NCBI GenBank assembly: GCA_003170575.1
Contig: PMZB01000319.1
Span: 1-10,107, forward strand
DNA: 10,107 nucleotides
Origin: Chlamydiia bacterium
GTDB taxonomy: Bacteria; Chlamydiota; Chlamydiia; Chlamydiales; FEN-1388
Reading direction: 5' to 3'
The notes beneath the pieces were generated by a model. It saw only the letters and a list, made by a program, of their open reading frames with translations. It made no database searches and was not told the DNA's origin. Position 1 is the first letter of the stretch. Every line of letters begins with the position of its first letter. Of the stretch, positions 1-7,886 are shown in pieces. The translations under genes were made by a program, and so were the position numbers.

Positions 1-43
1 GCCTAAAGTTAAGAAAAAAAATTGAAAAAATTTTCTTGTAAAC

Positions 44-72
44 AAATGCTTATACTGAGTAGAAAAGCATTT
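44..72 (+). promoter_or_regulatory. Possible promoter/operator of the slc1-like gene, spanned by an inverted repeat
   Basis: A perfect 8-bp inverted repeat, AAATGCTT (44-51) and AAGCATTT (65-72), brackets a good -10-like hexamer, TATACT (51-56), preceded by a TG pair at 47-48. No convincing -35 hexamer stands 16-18 bp upstream; TTGAAA at 22-27 is too far away. The upstream stretch is very A/T rich. The arms are not followed by a T tract on either strand, so a terminator is less likely than an operator or chance. The ATG lies about 55 nt downstream. Confidence 0.3.
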
Positions 73-114
73 GAGGGCAAGAAACAAGTGGTCGTTAAGC
101 CATGAGGAGGAAAT

Positions 115-633
115 ATGTCACTTGAGAATGCGAAGCAGAACCTTGAAGAGTTCGGGAAAGAGCTTGGGCTTGAAGGGCTGCAATTTGATGAAAACAATAC
201 CTGTATCTTAGGGATTGATGATGAGTACTCTCTTCATCTAACGTATGAGCCAAATTCGAAGAGATTATATCTTTATTCTCCTCTTCTGGATGGGCTTCCC
301 AAAGACGAGAAAACCCGTCTTCGCCTCTATGAGAGACTTCTTGAAGGATCTCTTCTTGGCGGTCAGATGGCAGGCGGCGGCGTCGGAGTTGCTGTGAATG
401 AGGAGCTCATCCTGGTTCATGCAACAATCGATATGGAACACGCTCTTTCATCAGCATTGCGAAGCTTTGCGCCAATCTTCGTAGAGATGGTTGAGAAATG
501 GAGAAAAACCTGCCAAGACGTTAGCGAAGGCCGCGAAGAAACAGCTCCTGCTGAGAAAGCGCCTATGGCTGCAACTGGTCCTGGTGTCGCAGGGCCCGGT
601 GGCCGCGGCGGTCAAGGTTTCATCAAGATCTAA
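115..633 (+). CDS. slc1: Type III secretion chaperone, Slc1/CesT family (CT043-like)
   Basis: A cytosolic class I type III secretion chaperone. Such proteins dimerise, bind the N-terminal region of effectors and hand them to the secretion ATPase. In Chlamydia trachomatis, Slc1 (CT043) serves early effectors such as TarP. The 172-aa product is acidic and close to the roughly 167 aa of CT043. It carries strongly conserved blocks: FDENNTC (24-30), YSPLLDGLP (54-62) and LEGSLLGGQMAGGGVGVA (76-93), which I recognise from CT043. From about residue 140 it ends in a low-complexity Ala/Pro/Gly tail, encoded by a GC-rich stretch near 590-620. The start is fixed by GAGGAGG (104-110), 4 nt before the ATG. 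It is transcribed alone, with a terminator downstream. In C. trachomatis its neighbours differ, so here the adjacent large gene is the notable partner. Family assignment is firm; effector specificity is unknown. Confidence 0.9.
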   Translation: MSLENAKQNLEEFGKELGLEGLQFDENNTCILGIDDEYSLHLTYEPNSKRLYLYSPLLDGLPKDEKTRLRLYERLLEGSLLGGQMAGGGVGVAVNEELILVHATIDMEHALSSALRSFAPIFVEMVEKWRKTCQDVSEGREETAPAEKAPMAATGPGVAGPGGRGGQGFIKI

Positions 634-666
634 GCTCTGCTTACGATCGGTCAGGTATATCTATAC

Positions 667-711
667 AACCCAGGTTGTCCATAATTTACAATGGGCAATT
701 TGGGTTTTTTT
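667..711 (+). terminator. Rho-independent terminator after the slc1-like gene
   Basis: The arms at 668-682 and 691-705 pair over 15 positions, with three G-U pairs and no mismatch, around an 8-nt loop (683-690). A run of seven T follows (705-711). It starts 34 nt after the slc1 stop and ends about 33 nt before the next start. It therefore separates the chaperone from the large gene, unless read-through feeds the latter; little room is left for a separate promoter downstream. Confidence 0.82.
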
Positions 712-744
712 GTTTACGTTCAGTCATGACTTTTGGAGGTAGGT

Positions 745-3700
745 GTGGGACTGATTTCCTTTTCTCGGCAATTACAGTCCATATTTGAGTCTCGACCCAC
801 AGTTACCCCTCCCTTGCAAAAGGCTATAAAGGAAGCAGAGAGCACAATTAAGGAATGGGGTGAAAGAACTTTATCCCATAAAGAAACCCTGAAAGTAATG
901 GGAAAGGTTATCAAATGCTTTCAAGAATTTCCAGAGATTCAAAACGACATTCAAAAAATTATTGACAACGTCGCAGACACCACTTTATGGCGTAAGAGGT
1001 CTCCGACTGAAATCAAGGGCAAAGATACACTCGGAGAACCCGCTTCTAAGAAAGCAAAGGAGGAAGATCTCGCCACTACCTTAAAAACAGCCATTCAGAA
1101 TGCTCAAGAGTCAGATAATCCTATAGAAGTGATACAGGATTCTATTTCCGCTCTTGAACAATTTTATGCCCTCAAGGCGACGTACCATCCCTTTTTGCGT
1201 GATGTAAGCCGACTGATGAATAGGCTTCAAGGCCAGCCAGCACAAGTAAAAACGTATGTTCTACCGCTCCTGCAAAAGGTATTTGTTGACTCTCTTCTTA
1301 AAGAAGGGTGGACACCCCTAGAAGGGGACAGGTTTGCCGCACATCTCTTATATATTGCTGATAAGAACCTCTGGGGCCCACTTTCCGGAACTTTTGCTAC
1401 CGCACATGAAGAGATGAAATCTTGCGTTGAAAAAGATCTTGTGAAGATCTTTGGTGAAGGGTGGGATATGATCAAGGGGTGGTCGCAGATTGAGAAGTTC
1501 TATGAGTTTGAGTCGTTTGCTTTAACACACTTCCCGCAAATTGTGGCTCAAATACTTGTGAGCTCAGATGGAACGGTGAATATTGGCCTCCTTGATATTC
1601 TGAAGAAGAGCCTTCTTCCTCATGAGCTCAAAAATAAGCCTAACATGGATAAGGAACGGTACATTATTAAACAATTAAAAGAACTTCAGAGAAATGAAGT
1701 TTTACTTACTCTCCTGGAGTCTATTCCTGTTCCTCAGGGGGATGAATGGCGGACAACTATTAATTCGATGTTAGGCCGTGCTCTGGACCATCAGATCTCT
1801 GAGCAAGATACACGAGTTATCCTTCTCATGTCTTTTTTGACGAAGTGGACACAAGACAAGGTTGGTACTTGTTTTATCTCGTCAGCTGGAATACAGCGCA
1901 AAGAACTTTTGAGCGAATGGCTTCTGGAGGATTTTGCAGAACTGTTTGCGTATGACAGCGCGGTAGAAAGGACAATTGAAGGACGGCCATATAAATTTTA
2001 TGGATTACACTGGCCCATACAAAAAGCATTGTTAAACACTAAACACGGATATTCCTCTAATAAGATAGTTTACTCTGCATCCAAAGAGCTCGGATGTAAG
2101 AACAGAGAAGATTATGAGGAGGCCGTTACTCAAGTAGAGAAATCCGGAAAAGAGCCTACATTGTATGCAATATTTGAAGAATTGCAAGCTATGCATGGCA
2201 AACCTCCTGAAGCATTGGAACGAGCTTGTAAGATTATTGAAGGCCGCGGACAAAACCTTCTGTTACGAGTATGGGAAAATACTTTCGGTAGTACGATTTT
2301 TCTCCCGATCGTGGGAAATTCTGTTCCAATAGGCATCTGGTATTCACACGGCTATTTTAAGGCCATAGCCGATGCGTTTTCTGAAGTTGCACAAAAAGCA
2401 AAACTTGCACCTTTGACAGAGCAGCTTAAAGAGTTTGTTTCTCTCTTCGAAGCAGACCGACCGCTATCAGTGGTTTATTCACGAGAAATTCCTCGATTAT
2501 TGCAACAGTTTCGCGCCACCCTTATCCCACAGGTAGTTCACAGCTCAGAGAAAACTTCTTGGGTTTTAGGAATTGAAAAAGAAGGAAAGTTCATTCCTTT
2601 TAAGAATCGAGAAGAGTTCGCTCTCTACCTTAGAGACACTTTTTTAGAATGGGCAAGCCTTACGGGATTGTCTCTGGATGAAAATGCAAAAAAAACTCTA
2701 TTTCCTTGGTCTGGGCTTGAGCTTGAGGAGCTTTTTGATAAAGGTTTACGCAAAGCTAAACAAACCGAGGAGTGGGGTAGTATCAATGGGAAACTTTGTT
2801 ATTCCATGCCAGGCGGCGGATTCTTGACGCTGGAGAAATCAACGGTTGAATTCCTTACTTCCCCTCCAAGGGCCTTTTCTCCCGATCCAGAAGTAGCATG
2901 CAGACAGTTTCTGCAATGGACAAAAGATGTAAGAGACAAATATGGAGCTGATGAAAATTTGAGTATAGCCGCTAACGCGCAGGTTACTAAAGATACATTC
3001 CATATATTTACGTTGCTCCCTAACCATCCAACCATAACACGTTCCCAAACAGCTGATGTTCTTAGTGAAATAAAACAGAAAGTTATCACTCAAGTATGTG
3101 AGGAGGTCCATCCTCTAGAAGAAATCCAAAAAAAACTGAAAGATCTCCTCTTTCCTTTAACAATGACCCGAAAACAAGAGGAGAGAGAGGCAGTCTATGC
3201 AGATTTGGAACAATCACTCAAACACGAAATAGGCGATCGTTTACACTGCTCATACTTAGATGCAGCAAAAGCTGTCATGAAGACAGTAAAAAAATACGAA
3301 AAATTGTACGAAAAAGCAGAGGACAAAGCTTGTTTCTTTGCTTGTTTAAGCAGTCTTTTAGGCCCAGAGTATTTGCATCAATTTATCCATTTTGCGGACA
3401 CAAACCACAGGGCGTGGGTTGGAGATGACATAGAAAGACTACAGTACATGTTTTGGTTTGACCCTCGAGATTCCAAATGGGACATTGTGGAGGTTCCAGA
3501 ATCTGATAGGATAGAGTTGCCTGTTCTCGTCCCGTTTGTTAATCCTAAATTCTGGGAAACTTTGGTTGTTCAGCCTAACATCGAGGTTGTGTCTAAAGCA
3601 TTGCAACAGAAAGCCATTCTCGCTCTGGAACAAAAAGCTATCAGTGCCTTTCAAAAAGTAGAAAGAGAGTTTGCCAATTCTTGGAAAGCTCTTGAACAAG

Positions 3701-4023
3701 AAACAGCAAAACTTAAACCGGAAGACCGCACTCTTGTAAGAGATGAACTCATCCTTCCAATAGATGAAGAAATGTCTGAAGCCACACTCTTAGAGTTTCC
3801 TCCCTTTAAACAGGCTCCTGAAGAATGGAAGAACGCTTTTGCAAAATGCCAGGAAGTGAGAAAGAAATATGTAGGGCTGTTAGAGCTCTCTGCCAAAAGA
3901 TCAAAGGATGTGGAAGAAGCTTTTCGCCTTACCCACATCTTAACTTCCTCTTCCTCTTTGCCAAATTTAATAAATTCAGAAGAAGAGTTCCGTTATGCGG
4001 TTCGGGATCTCTTGATTCAATGA
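745..4023 (+). CDS. Very large protein of unknown family, candidate type III effector
   Basis: I do not recognise the family. The frame is open from TTG 733, but GGAGGT at 735-740 cannot serve that codon. GTG 745, 5 nt after GGAGG, is the better start and gives about 1092 aa. The protein is hydrophilic and largely helical-looking, without a signal peptide or membrane segment. Numbering from 733, basic clusters RKR (87-89) and KKAK (106-109), 16 residues apart, resemble a bipartite nuclear localisation signal. A Gly-rich patch, YSMPGGGFLTLE, follows Cys689. A charged, coiled-coil-prone region lies near residues 960-1075. The gene directly follows a type III chaperone gene on the same strand but behind a strong terminator. 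Size, lack of relatives and position fit a secreted host-directed effector; that role is inferred from context only. Codon use resembles its neighbours, with no obvious sign of recent transfer. Confidence 0.88.
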   Translation: MGLISFSRQLQSIFESRPTVTPPLQKAIKEAESTIKEWGERTLSHKETLKVMGKVIKCFQEFPEIQNDIQKIIDNVADTTLWRKRSPTEIKGKDTLGEPASKKAKEEDLATTLKTAIQNAQESDNPIEVIQDSISALEQFYALKATYHPFLRDVSRLMNRLQGQPAQVKTYVLPLLQKVFVDSLLKEGWTPLEGDRFAAHLLYIADKNLWGPLSGTFATAHEEMKSCVEKDLVKIFGEGWDMIKGWSQIEKFYEFESFALTHFPQIVAQILVSSDGTVNIGLLDILKKSLLPHELKNKPNMDKERYIIKQLKELQRNEVLLTLLESIPVPQGDEWRTTINSMLGRALDHQISEQDTRVILLMSFLTKWTQDKVGTCFISSAGIQRKELLSEWLLEDFAELFAYDSAVERTIEGRPYKFYGLHWPIQKALLNTKHGYSSNKIVYSASKELGCKNREDYEEAVTQVEKSGKEPTLYAIFEELQAMHGKPPEALERACKIIEGRGQNLLLRVWENTFGSTIFLPIVGNSVPIGIWYSHGYFKAIADAFSEVAQKAKLAPLTEQLKEFVSLFEADRPLSVVYSREIPRLLQQFRATLIPQVVHSSEKTSWVLGIEKEGKFIPFKNREEFALYLRDTFLEWASLTGLSLDENAKKTLFPWSGLELEELFDKGLRKAKQTEEWGSINGKLCYSMPGGGFLTLEKSTVEFLTSPPRAFSPDPEVACRQFLQWTKDVRDKYGADENLSIAANAQVTKDTFHIFTLLPNHPTITRSQTADVLSEIKQKVITQVCEEVHPLEEIQKKLKDLLFPLTMTRKQEEREAVYADLEQSLKHEIGDRLHCSYLDAAKAVMKTVKKYEKLYEKAEDKACFFACLSSLLGPEYLHQFIHFADTNHRAWVGDDIERLQYMFWFDPRDSKWDIVEVPESDRIELPVLVPFVNPKFWETLVVQPNIEVVSKALQQKAILALEQKAISAFQKVEREFANSWKALEQETAKLKPEDRTLVRDELILPIDEEMSEATLLEFPPFKQAPEEWKNAFAKCQEVRKKYVGLLELSAKRSKDVEEAFRLTHILTSSSSLPNLINSEEEFRYAVRDLLIQ

Positions 4024-4047
4024 TCTGTTTGAAATGGGCAAAAGGCT

Positions 4048-5037
4048 CTATGCCGCACCTTTTTTTTCTAATTCGAGTAATGTGTTTAAGCCTTTGACGC
4101 CCTGGTTGCTAAAATTCCAGTCTGCAGCAAGAGCAAGAGTCTGAAATACCAATATAAAGGTTTTAATTGAGATGGGCATTAGGGTGACAACTTTAATGAT
4201 TGTTCCTGCTAAAATTCCTATTGGTAAGAGAGGTGAAAAGGTGAGCGTAAGATAAATGACCAAACAGGCTACTGCTATTTTCCCAACCAATTTTGCGATG
4301 GTCAAGAGGACAAGCTTTTTCTCTACGCTTTGCACAGCCTTTAATGCAGCGCTATCGCTGCAGTTCCCTTTAAGTTTTGCCATAGCAACAATGGCTTTTT
4401 GAGTCACCAATGCGCAACTGTCGAATAAGAGAACGGAAAATTTAGATTGAAGAACTTTCTTTTTAAAAGCTCTTGTAACCGGTTCAGTATCAATCAGGGC
4501 TATTTGCCCTGTTTTGGTGAAAGATATCTTGTTGTGATTTAGATTAGTATACCCTGAACATGAAAAGCAGCTTAAGGCTTTTGCTTGTTCAGGGGTTAAT
4601 GCACGTTGGGGTGTATTGGGACAAAATGCTTCGCCATTATTTTTGAAGGCTTGTTCATACTCTGGCGAGGTAAACTGCGCTATCTCATCAGAGAGATCAA
4701 CCTTTTCAGAAATTACATAGAATCTTTTCTCTTGACTCTGCCAATAGAGAAATTTCTTTGGCACCATCATTTGATTTTCTAAATGATGCTCTGCAATGTA
4801 CCGGCGAATTTTCTCTGCTGCCCTGATGCGATATATATTGGTGTCTGCAGTCACATTTGGGCCTGACTTATCTACTTTCATGACCCATCTGCCAGCTGTA
4901 AAAACATTGTCTTTGAGCTGTTTGAGAGGAGATGAAAACAGAGCGTCAATTTCTTCTTTACTTTGAGTAGTACAAGAAGGGTGCCCCAACAAGAAAGGAT
5001 AAAATTTTGCAGGAATTGTCTCTGGTGTAAGACTCAT
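4048..5037 (-). CDS. Kinase-like protein with hydrophobic C-terminal region, function unknown
   Basis: A 329-aa protein in two parts. Residues 1-190 show a pattern like the protein/aminoglycoside kinase fold: VMKVDK (52-57, possible beta-3 lysine), a helix RIRAAEKIRRYI (70-81, possible alpha-C Glu), YVISEKV (107-113, hinge-like), GYTNLNHNKI (162-171, catalytic-loop-like) and IALIDTEP (179-186, resembling DFG). The loop has Asn/Thr where the catalytic Asp is expected, so it may be a pseudokinase. Residues 240-304 form a long hydrophobic region, probably two or three membrane segments, followed by a 25-residue tail. This layout could suit an inclusion- or envelope-associated protein. Its ATG follows sodA by 11 nt with AGAGGA as ribosome-binding site, so it is the last gene of the rnc-radA-sodA run. 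The gene end faces the large plus-strand gene tail to tail, 24 nt apart. The kinase fold is an inference from short motifs; function unknown. Confidence 0.85.
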   Translation of the reverse strand: MSLTPETIPAKFYPFLLGHPSCTTQSKEEIDALFSSPLKQLKDNVFTAGRWVMKVDKSGPNVTADTNIYRIRAAEKIRRYIAEHHLENQMMVPKKFLYWQSQEKRFYVISEKVDLSDEIAQFTSPEYEQAFKNNGEAFCPNTPQRALTPEQAKALSCFSCSGYTNLNHNKISFTKTGQIALIDTEPVTRAFKKKVLQSKFSVLLFDSCALVTQKAIVAMAKLKGNCSDSAALKAVQSVEKKLVLLTIAKLVGKIAVACLVIYLTLTFSPLLPIGILAGTIIKVVTLMPISIKTFILVFQTLALAADWNFSNQGVKGLNTLLELEKKGAA

Positions 5038-5048
5038 GAGTGTATCCT

Positions 5049-5645
5049 CTAATTAGCAGCCAACAACCGGTCTTCAACCACTTTCCAGTTGATAACAGAC
5101 CAGATGTTTTTTACGTAATCTGCTCGCAAGTTTTTGTATTGAAGGTAATAGGCATGCTCCCATACGTCAATGCAAAGAAGAGGTTTAAGCCCGTGTGGAG
5201 ATTTATGGTTTTGTGATGAAGTGATGTGAAGATGGCTTCCTTTTCCACAAAGCCCAAGCCATCCCCAGCCTGAGCCTTGGACTGCTACGCTTATAGAAGT
5301 CAAAAGCTCAATACATTTTTCCACTGAGCCATATTCCTCGATGATTTTCTTTTTCAACTCTCCTTCTTGAAGCACTCCTCCCCCCTTAGCCTTGGGAAGA
5401 AGATTTTCCCAAAAAAGCGAGTGATTGACAAAGCCTCCTCCATTAAAAGAAATGGTTGATTGACTAGAGAGAATTTTATCGAGATCGTTTTTCGCTTCAG
5501 CTTGTTTTAGCTCGTCCAATGCCTTGTTAAGATTGTTGCAGTATGCTGCATGGTGCTTGTTATAGTGCACATCCATGATCTCCTTTGAGATCACAGGCTC
5601 TAGCTCATCGAGCCCAAAAGGGAGTTTTGGAAGAACGAAAGGCAT
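5049..5645 (-). CDS. sodA: Superoxide dismutase, Mn/Fe family, probably Mn type
   Basis: Converts superoxide to oxygen and hydrogen peroxide in the cytosol. The frame opens at 5696, but the true start is the ATG at 5645, because AAGGAGGT lies just upstream and the product then begins MPFVLPKLPF as in the family. The length is 198 aa, normal for the family. The metal ligands are all visible: His27, His75 (in GGGFVNHSLFW), Asp160 and His164 (in DVWEHAYYLQYKN). Second-shell Tyr35 is present. Gly at 70-71 rather than the Fe-type Gln, and Gln145 in the later loop, favour manganese over iron. C. trachomatis calls its homologue sodM (CT294). The start lies 25 nt after the radA stop on the same strand, so it is probably co-transcribed with rnc and radA. 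All expected residues are intact. Confidence 0.95.
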   Translation of the reverse strand: MPFVLPKLPFGLDELEPVISKEIMDVHYNKHHAAYCNNLNKALDELKQAEAKNDLDKILSSQSTISFNGGGFVNHSLFWENLLPKAKGGGVLQEGELKKKIIEEYGSVEKCIELLTSISVAVQGSGWGWLGLCGKGSHLHITSSQNHKSPHGLKPLLCIDVWEHAYYLQYKNLRADYVKNIWSVINWKVVEDRLLAAN

Positions 5646-5670
5646 AGTTACCTCCTTGTGTGTAGCTTTT

Positions 5671-7029
5671 TCATAAAACAGCATCGATCGCTTCATCCAC
5701 CCAGCTTACAGGATGAAATTGGAGAGATTTTCGAAAAGGTTCTGCGCTTTTGTGATTTTTTGCAGGAAGGATGCAACGGGTAAATCCCATTTGGATTGCC
5801 TCTTTAAGCCTTGCCTCAATGCGCGAAACAGCTCTCACTTCCCCTCCAAGGCCTACCTCCCCAATAACGATTGTGTCATGATCAAACACTTTATTGGCAA
5901 AGGAGGAGACGATGGCCAGCAAAAATCCCAGGTCGGCTGCTGGCTCAGTGATTTTGAGGCCGCCCGTCACAGAAACAAACACATCGCTTTGGTGGAGTTT
6001 GAATCGGGCGCGCTTTTCGCACACAGCAAGAAGGAGCGCGAGCCTGTTCGGATCTAGACCTGCTGACCGCCTTGAAGGAGTCGGGTAAAAAGTGTCCGTC
6101 ACAAGCGCCTGAGCCTCAATAAGGATGGGGCGCGTGCCTTCAATCATGGGAGTAATGACAGAGCCTGTTGTGCCTTTGGCTCTATCCTCGATGAAAAGTT
6201 TTGAAGGGTTGGTTATTTCAGATAATCCCAATTCTCCCATCTGAAAAACAGCGATCTCGTCAGTTGGGCCAAATCGGTTTTTCATAGAGCGCAAGAGGCG
6301 CAAATTTTGCTGTTTTTCCCCTTCAAAATACAAAACTGTGTCCACTAAATGCTCAAGCACGCGAGGTCCTGCGATTTCCCCAGATTTTGTCACATGGCCA
6401 ATGATAATGGTGGCAATACCTGTTGCTTTTGCGAGGTTCATTAAATACGAAGTGCATTCTCTGACTTGGGTTACTGAGCCCGGGCTTGATGGGATGTCGC
6501 TATGGAACAGGATCTGAATCGAGTCAATGATAAGAAGTGATGGCGAGCATTCCTTGACCCATCGCGCAATCTCTGTAACTTCTGTGGCATTGGAAAAAAG
6601 AAGATGACTTGCCTCCACATGCAGCCGTTTTGCCCGCAGAGCAATTTGTTCAAGCGACTCTTCCCCCGAGATGTAAAGTACAGCGCTGTCTTTTTTCGCC
6701 AGGCTATGCGCTACCTGGAGAGAGAGGGTTGATTTTCCGATTCCAGGGTCTCCTCCAACAAGGATTAAAGATCCTGGAACAACCCCCCCGCCTAACACTT
6801 TGTCAAACTCGGAAAAGCAGGTTTTTGCTCTCTCTAAGGGGCGATTGACAATTTCGTCGAGCCGCACAGGCTGGGTTAGTTTTTTGATTCCGGGGGCTTT
6901 AGACCTTTCTACCACCTCAACTTCCTCTTGGAGCGTGTTCCACTCTTGGCAGACAGGGCATTGGCCTGCCCATTTTGCTTGTTTATTGCCGCAAGACGTG
7001 CAAAACCAGGCGGTTTTTTGTTTCATCAT
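5671..7029 (-). CDS. radA: DNA repair/recombination ATPase RadA (Sms)
   Basis: A RecA-related DNA branch-migration ATPase that helps process recombination intermediates. The 452-aa product has every family part in order: a four-cysteine zinc finger (Cys10, 13, 24, 27); Walker A GDPGIGKST (93-101, Lys99); Walker B LLIIDS (165-170); the RadA-specific KNRFG motif (250-254); and a Lon-protease-like C-terminal domain without a proteolytic role. The length is typical. It begins with two Met codons. The first (7029) overlaps the rnc stop as ATGA; the second (7026) lies better spaced from the GGGG of a weak ribosome-binding site, so either may be used. The rnc-radA pairing is the same as CT297-CT298 of C. 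trachomatis, where the gene is called sms. Translational coupling with rnc is likely. Confidence 0.97.
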   Translation of the reverse strand: MMKQKTAWFCTSCGNKQAKWAGQCPVCQEWNTLQEEVEVVERSKAPGIKKLTQPVRLDEIVNRPLERAKTCFSEFDKVLGGGVVPGSLILVGGDPGIGKSTLSLQVAHSLAKKDSAVLYISGEESLEQIALRAKRLHVEASHLLFSNATEVTEIARWVKECSPSLLIIDSIQILFHSDIPSSPGSVTQVRECTSYLMNLAKATGIATIIIGHVTKSGEIAGPRVLEHLVDTVLYFEGEKQQNLRLLRSMKNRFGPTDEIAVFQMGELGLSEITNPSKLFIEDRAKGTTGSVITPMIEGTRPILIEAQALVTDTFYPTPSRRSAGLDPNRLALLLAVCEKRARFKLHQSDVFVSVTGGLKITEPAADLGFLLAIVSSFANKVFDHDTIVIGEVGLGGEVRAVSRIEARLKEAIQMGFTRCILPAKNHKSAEPFRKSLQFHPVSWVDEAIDAVL

Positions 7030-7727
7030 TCCCCTTTGAGTAGTTTGAGGGTAAGTTCTGCAGCTTTTTGTTGCGCCTCTTTCTTGGTTTTTCCGATTCC
7101 TGAGCCGTATCGATTCCCGCCAATTACAACAGCAATAGTAAATTCTTTTTGGTGAGAAGGGCCTTTTGTTTCAAGAACTTCATATTCAGGCAGGGATTTG
7201 CCCTGTTTTGCAAGAAACTCCTGGAGAGCTGCTTTGGGGTTAAGGGGTAAACTAGAGGCGTTTTCCAAAAGATAGGAATAAAATTTCTGCTGCAAAAACT
7301 CTGTTGCTGCATCCCACCCTCCATCAAAAAAGATGGCCCCAACTATTGCTTCAAGAAGATCTGCGGCTAAGGTTGGGTTAACAAAGGAAGAGGCGCTTTT
7401 TTCCCCGCGGCTTGCAAGAATACTTTCTGTCACATCTAGTGTTTGGATCATCTTGTAGCAACTTTCTTGGCACACAAGGTGCGCTTTCATCTGAGAGAGT
7501 TCGCCCTCCTCTTTATCTGGAAAGGCTCGAAACAGAAACTCTGAGACATAAAGGTTCAGCACTGAATCCCCAAGAAATTCCAACCGTTCGTTAGAACGAA
7601 GGGTAATTGTGGCTTCATTCAAGAAGGAGCGGTGGGTAAATGCTTGAGATAAAATCTCCTTGTCCTTGAACACATACTCTAACTTTTTCTCAAGGTCCGG
7701 AAGCGATGCAAGAAGTGTTTTAAGCAT
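7026..7727 (-). CDS. rnc: Ribonuclease III
   Basis: Cleaves double-stranded RNA, including rRNA precursors and some mRNA leaders. The 233-aa product holds the signature NERLEFLGDSVL (46-57) with catalytic Glu50 and Asp54. The second acidic pair is Asp123 and Glu126 in LAADLLEAIVGAIF. A C-terminal double-stranded-RNA-binding domain runs from about 163 to 231, ending in GKTKKEAQQKAAELTLKLL. The length is normal. No clear Shine-Dalgarno sequence precedes the ATG at 7727. The start lies only 15 nt below a very long hairpin (7743-7823), which would form in the leader RNA if transcription starts above it. rnc heads the run rnc-radA-sodA-4048..5037 and is divergent from the CT296-like gene, as in C. 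trachomatis. Confidence 0.97.
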   Translation of the reverse strand: MLKTLLASLPDLEKKLEYVFKDKEILSQAFTHRSFLNEATITLRSNERLEFLGDSVLNLYVSEFLFRAFPDKEEGELSQMKAHLVCQESCYKMIQTLDVTESILASRGEKSASSFVNPTLAADLLEAIVGAIFFDGGWDAATEFLQQKFYSYLLENASSLPLNPKAALQEFLAKQGKSLPEYEVLETKGPSHQKEFTIAVVIGGNRYGSGIGKTKKEAQQKAAELTLKLLKGE

Positions 7728-7742
7728 GGTAACACAATGTGT

Positions 7743-7823
7743 AGAGGCTTTCCCTTATGCTTTTTTGAGGGTAGAGATAGATCTCCATCTTCTCCTCTAA
7801 AAAAGCATAATGGAAAAGCCTCT
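7743..7823. repeat. Long near-perfect inverted repeat (about 27-bp stem) in the rnc / CT296-like divergent region
   Basis: The arms are 7743-7770 and 7794-7823. Pairing runs AGAGGCTTT with AAAGCCTCT (9 bp), then CC with GG beside one bulged A and one mismatch. It continues with TTATGCTTTTTT and AAAAAAGCATAA (12 bp, perfect), and closes with GAGG and CCTC beside one bulged T. The 23-nt loop region (7771-7793) can form a further small stem (GAGAT/ATCTC). Either DNA strand would give an RNA hairpin. It sits between divergent promoter regions. Possible roles are an RNase III target in the rnc leader, a transcription terminator or attenuator, or a small palindromic mobile repeat. Confidence 0.85.
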
Positions 7824-7829
7824 GTAGGT

Positions 7830-7877
7830 TATACTCAGTCTTTGAGTATAGTAGATGGTAAATTTTCTTAAGAGCAA
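7830..7877. promoter_or_regulatory. Small palindrome and candidate divergent promoters
   Basis: TATACTCA (7830-7837) and TGAGTATA (7843-7850) form a perfect 8-bp inverted repeat with a 5-nt gap, so each arm supplies a TATACT-like -10 on one strand. For rnc (minus strand), TTGCTC (7877-7872) stands 18 bp from TACTAT (7853-7848), a fair housekeeping-type promoter. RNA from it would include the long hairpin at 7743-7823. For the plus-strand gene, TATACT (7830) or TATAGT (7847) could act as -10, but no good -35 is visible. A dimeric regulator could bind the palindrome; this is conjecture. Confidence 0.35.
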
Positions 7878-7886
7878 TGTTTTTCG

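Noticed and set aside
733..744. TTG at 733 as the start of the large gene
   Set aside because: The only ribosome-binding site (GGAGGT, 735-740) lies inside or after this codon, so GTG 745 is better placed.
2791..3003. Cys689 and His757 of the large protein as a papain-like catalytic pair
   Set aside because: There is no flanking motif of any known cysteine protease family; the residue pair alone is not evidence.
4036..4067. Possible terminator between the convergent genes (GGCA/TGCC before a T8 run)
   Set aside because: The stem is only 4 bp, and five bases separate it from the T run; too weak to call.
5646..5696. Upstream start (5696) giving sodA a 17-residue N-terminal extension
   Set aside because: The extension overlaps radA in another frame and matches nothing in the SOD family. 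A strong AAGGAGGT precedes the inner ATG at 5645.
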